Of a stretch of 64,000 nt of DNA, positions 60,762 to 64,000 are shown in pieces; the first letter of the stretch is position 1, and every line of letters starts with the position of its first letter. Under the pieces are notes generated by a model. That model searched no databases. It was given only the letters and a program-made list of their open reading frames with translations, and was not told the DNA's origin. A program made the position numbers and the translations under genes. Source of the DNA: Lepus europaeus (taxonomy: Eukaryota; Chordata; Mammalia; Lagomorpha; Leporidae); assembly GCF_033115175.1 (NCBI RefSeq), contig NC_084842.1:32447549-32511548 (forward strand), in the 5' to 3' direction.

Positions 60762-61072
60762 AGGGACCAGTGATCTGATGCCATCATCCCATATGGGCAT
60801 CAGTTTGAGTACTGACTGCTTGTCATCCAATCCAGCTCCTTGCTAATATGCCTGGAAAAGCATCAGAAAATGGCCCAAGTATTTGGGCCCCTGCACCCAT
60901 GTGGGAGACCTGGAAGAAGCCCCTGGGCCCTGATTGGCCCAGCTCAGGCCATTGTAGGCCTTTTGAGAGGGAGCCAGTGGATGGAACATCTCTCTTTCTC
61001 ACCATTTCTCTCTCCCTCTGTAACTCTTTCAAATAAATAAATAAATAAATCTTAAAAAAAAATAAAAATAAA
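60762..61072 (+). mobile_element. CSINE, first of a tandem pair
   Basis: Head GGGACCAGTGATCTGATGCC (shortened), CCATATGGGCATCAG, body, CT tract and a (AAAT)n-AAAAAAAA tail. Confidence 0.9.
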
Positions 61073-61082
61073 CGTACTTTAA

Positions 61083-61362
61083 GGGGCTGGTGCTGTGGCA
61101 CAGCAAGTAAAGCCTCCACTGGCATCCCATATGGGCACTGGTTCAACTCCCAGTTGTTCCACTTCCAATCCAGCTCCCCGGTAATGCACCTGGAAAGCAG
61201 TAGAAGAGGAACCAGGTCCTTGGGCCCCTGCCTGCAACATGAGAGACTTGGAAAAAACTCCTGGCTTTCAGCTGGCCCAGTGTGGCCATTGTGGCCTTTT
61301 GTGGAGTGGACCACTACCCCTTCTAACTCTGCCTTTCAAATAAATAAAATTTTCAAAAAAAT
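61083..61362 (+). mobile_element. CSINE, second of a tandem pair
   Basis: Head GGGGCTGGTGCTGTGGCACA begins 10 bp after the tail of the upstream copy; body and CTGCCTTTCAAATAAATAAA tail. The long CT tract is nearly missing. Confidence 0.92.
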
Positions 61363-62344
61363 AGACTTTTTTTTATAACCTTTAAGAAACTACCTTCCCA
61401 GACTGCTGTTTCAGACATCTCATTGCCTTAACTTTATAATACAAGCATACATTGCAACATTCTACTTTGAAAAGCAAAATAATTCAATTGGGAATGCACA
61501 CAACTCAGGCTTCAGCTTCAACCTAAGTCATGTCAATGGGTAAAAGCAGACAAGACAATGTTAATATACTCAGTTGTTGACACGCTGTGTCTGCTTTCTC
61601 CTTCTTACAGAACTCATCTATCTCACTGCATTGGAAAAGGTTTACAACTTCCCTAACACATGCACGGTTTATTAATATACCTTTTATGGATAAGTTTTTA
61701 GCATTGTAAATAATGAAGAATAAGAAAACAAACACAGGATTCATTTATATTCAGGACTGAAGAATAACAGGGTACCAGTATTGAATACTGGATAAAGATC
61801 AATGACTTTAATAGAAAGATTTATAACATATCTCTTTTGCTTCTTTGTATATTACTGCAAAAATAAAGTGCAATTCACTGAATACTGGAGGTAAATGCTA
61901 TATCAGTCATTTCACAATGTTAAGTTCAAAGACCCAAATGATGATATTAAACACAATTTCAGGTAATTCATTCAAACATTTTTTGAAGGAGCTTTTACAT
62001 ATATATGAAAAATTCCTAAAGGATTCACCAACACATTGTTGCATCCTGTTATTATTTAGGATGTGTATCAACAGCAATCATTGTTCACCCAAAGATCACC
62101 CTGCCAACCACATGACTATCAAAAAATACAGTCTAAAATATTCTTCTAGCTAGAAACTGATAACCTAGTAAAGACACTAACATATATGAAAACAAACAAA
62201 AAAAAAACATTAAACAGTTTTATACAATTAATACACAGAAAATAAGTACAAATTAATTTAAACATTGATTGTGGACAAAAATGAAAGCATGATGGAGTAG
62301 GGGATATTAAGACAATGATAAGATGGGATACTTCAAACAGAACT
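61363..62344. other. Unique DNA, no gene seen
   Basis: A 102-residue frame at 61845-62153 has no recognised family and an AT-typical composition. Confidence 0.45.
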
Positions 62345-62656
62345 AATAGAAATCAGTGTTTGGCACAGCAGTTAAGTAACTAGTTGAAACATCCACAGCC
62401 CATGTGAGTACCTGTTTTGGGTCCTGGCCCTTCAAATCCTATCCAGTTTCCTATTAATTCACACTCAGAAGTTGGGGGTGTCAAGATGATGGTTCAAGTA
62501 CTTGGGTTCCTGCCTACCACCTGGGAGGCCAGAATGGAATTCCAGGTCCCTAGCTTTGGCTGGGCCTGTCCTGGCTGTTTCAGTCATTTGGGAAGTTAAC
62601 AACAGATCCAGTTTGTTCGTTCTTTCTCTCTCTCTCAAAATTAAAAAAAAAAAAAA
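62345..62656 (+). mobile_element. Old CSINE
   Basis: Head GTGTTTGGCACAGCAGTTAA, CTAGTTGAAACATCC, AAGTACTTGGGTTCCTGCC, TGGGAGGCCAGAATGG, CT tract, A-rich end. Confidence 0.88.
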
Positions 62657-64000
62657 ATTGAAAAAGATGGTTGAGTGTGGAACATCTGACACATGCAACT
62701 GCTGTATGCGAACAACCACAGAGGTTAACGCAATTATTACAGCAAATTCTATCACCAGTGTTCCAGATGATTCTGATTAAGCCCCTAACAATTAGAGAAT
62801 TGTAAATTCTTGGGGCTTGGCTGAGATGATGTGACACAAGAAAGAAACATAAACATAATACAGTATAAGGTGATTAACATAGCTTAAAAGTTCTTAATTT
62901 GGAAGGTAAGCAGTTTTGGGGGAATAGGCTTGTTATGGAGTATAACTACACTGAAATACAGCCAAGTAGATATTTACTTATATTGACTCCATGTTCATTT
63001 TATTTATTTTCCCAGCAAAACATGTACATTTGATAGAGAGCTTGCCATTTTGTAAATACATCGTGAATTAGCAAGTGAGCATGGGTTTTATTTCTAAAAC
63101 TTGCAATTAAAAAACACATGACATATGAATGTTAAATTTCATCTGTCCTAACTCCTAAAACGTAAATTAGTAAGGAACAATAGGCTAATACATGTTGTCC
63201 TTAATTGTATATCTACATTTATATAGATATATGAAGGAGCGGCTGAATGTTAATGTCTAAAACTCACTGATGACGTTATGAAAACTATAAAAAATAGTAT
63301 TTAAGTAAATAATATTATACTATTTCAACATGTCTTTATTTGGGATTAAATCAGCATAGGGGTGCCAGATAACCTGATGGGATTAAAGAAAAAGTTGGTT
63401 TATTTCACATTTTTATATGAATTCAATTCCCATGATTCACTGAAGAATAAATAGTAATTTATGATTATGTGAATTGAAACCATGGTTTTTAACCGCTTAT
63501 ATGTCTGATGTTTTGTAAAATATTTGAGTTCCTCAACAGATACTTTTCTTTGAAGGTGTGATATGGGTTTCCAAGTGACAATCAAAGAATTTAAGTTATG
63601 GTTAAGTAACACGCAAACCCTAAGAACAGGCTTATAATAATTCAATTTTAATTCATAAGAATATTGATGGAATCCAAAATTATAAAATTTCTATCTATAA
63701 TATCTGAGTGTGTGTACTTGTGTACATTTATAGGGACTTAGAATTTATTTTGTGTATGATTTTTTGAGGCAAGAAGGTTAATAAGTCCATTTAGATTTAG
63801 AGGGAAGCAAATAATTTTAGAAAGATAAACTCTAAAAATGCTTGCTTAGCATGACTCAATGGCATTTGAAAGACCTTTTGTCTTCTCTTAGTGTAATAGC
63901 ATTTTTACTGAATAGAGGATGAGGATCTTAAATTGGCCTCTAGTTTTTATTAGTATTTATAAAATAAAGGTTTAAATCTCTCATACTGGTAAGTACCTGC
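62657..64000. other. AT-rich unique DNA, no gene seen
   Basis: No repeat family, exon or RNA gene recognised. Confidence 0.5.

Noticed and set aside
60823-61314. 163-residue open frame on the minus strand
   Set aside because: It runs across the tandem CSINE pair; openness comes from SINE composition, not coding selection.

Overview
The window is AT-rich vertebrate nuclear DNA. It almost certainly comes from a lagomorph, most likely rabbit (Oryctolagus cuniculus). The diagnostic signal is about 35 copies of the tRNA-derived lagomorph C-repeat (CSINE family), plus several copies of the rabbit L1 3' UTR, recognisable by its G-rich tract and its AAATAAAAGTT-like end. I find no protein-coding gene, rRNA, tRNA gene, CRISPR array or bacterial-type feature. 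Every longer open frame I examined lies inside a SINE, L1, LTR or low-complexity sequence, or has no recognisable protein family. The region reads as an intergenic desert or a very large intron.

Layout. 1-2125: AT-rich unique DNA with a long TA palindrome. 2126-5776: an old 5'-inverted L1 invaded by a CSINE, a rabbit L1 3' end that is itself 5'-inverted, and a second CSINE; a divergent 29-bp direct repeat flanks the whole block. 5777-17380: mostly unique DNA with scattered CSINEs and one possible pseudogene fragment. 17380-18988: a MaLR-like fragment and a sequence related to the rabbit L1 3' region, ending in poly(A). 18989-25108: a decayed, nearly full-length sense-strand L1 (ORF2 RT motifs still legible) broken by three CSINEs. 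25600-26930: three CSINEs, one young. 27300-30097: pyrimidine-rich and AT-rich repeat-like DNA ending in a class II (IAP/ERVK-like) LTR with preserved polypurine tract, TATA box and AATAAA. 30526-44087: CSINEs separated by the longest repeat-poor intervals (32675-37918 and 38274-41680). 45876-48828: two L1 3'-end insertions, one a fold-back, with two CSINEs between them. 48846-55209: CSINEs, two MaLR LTRs, a HAL1-like element, a Tigger7/MER44-type transposon and a second Tigger-type transposon. 55622-64000: a young CSINE, an 860-bp sense L1 3' end with an 18-bp target duplication, a tandem CSINE pair and unique DNA.

Nothing here forms a working gene system. The interest lies in the layered insertion history: nested elements, twin-primed L1s, inverted SINE pairs and a potentially promoter-bearing LTR. 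Family names come from recognition of consensus-like sequence, not from a database search, so subfamily names and many boundaries are approximate.
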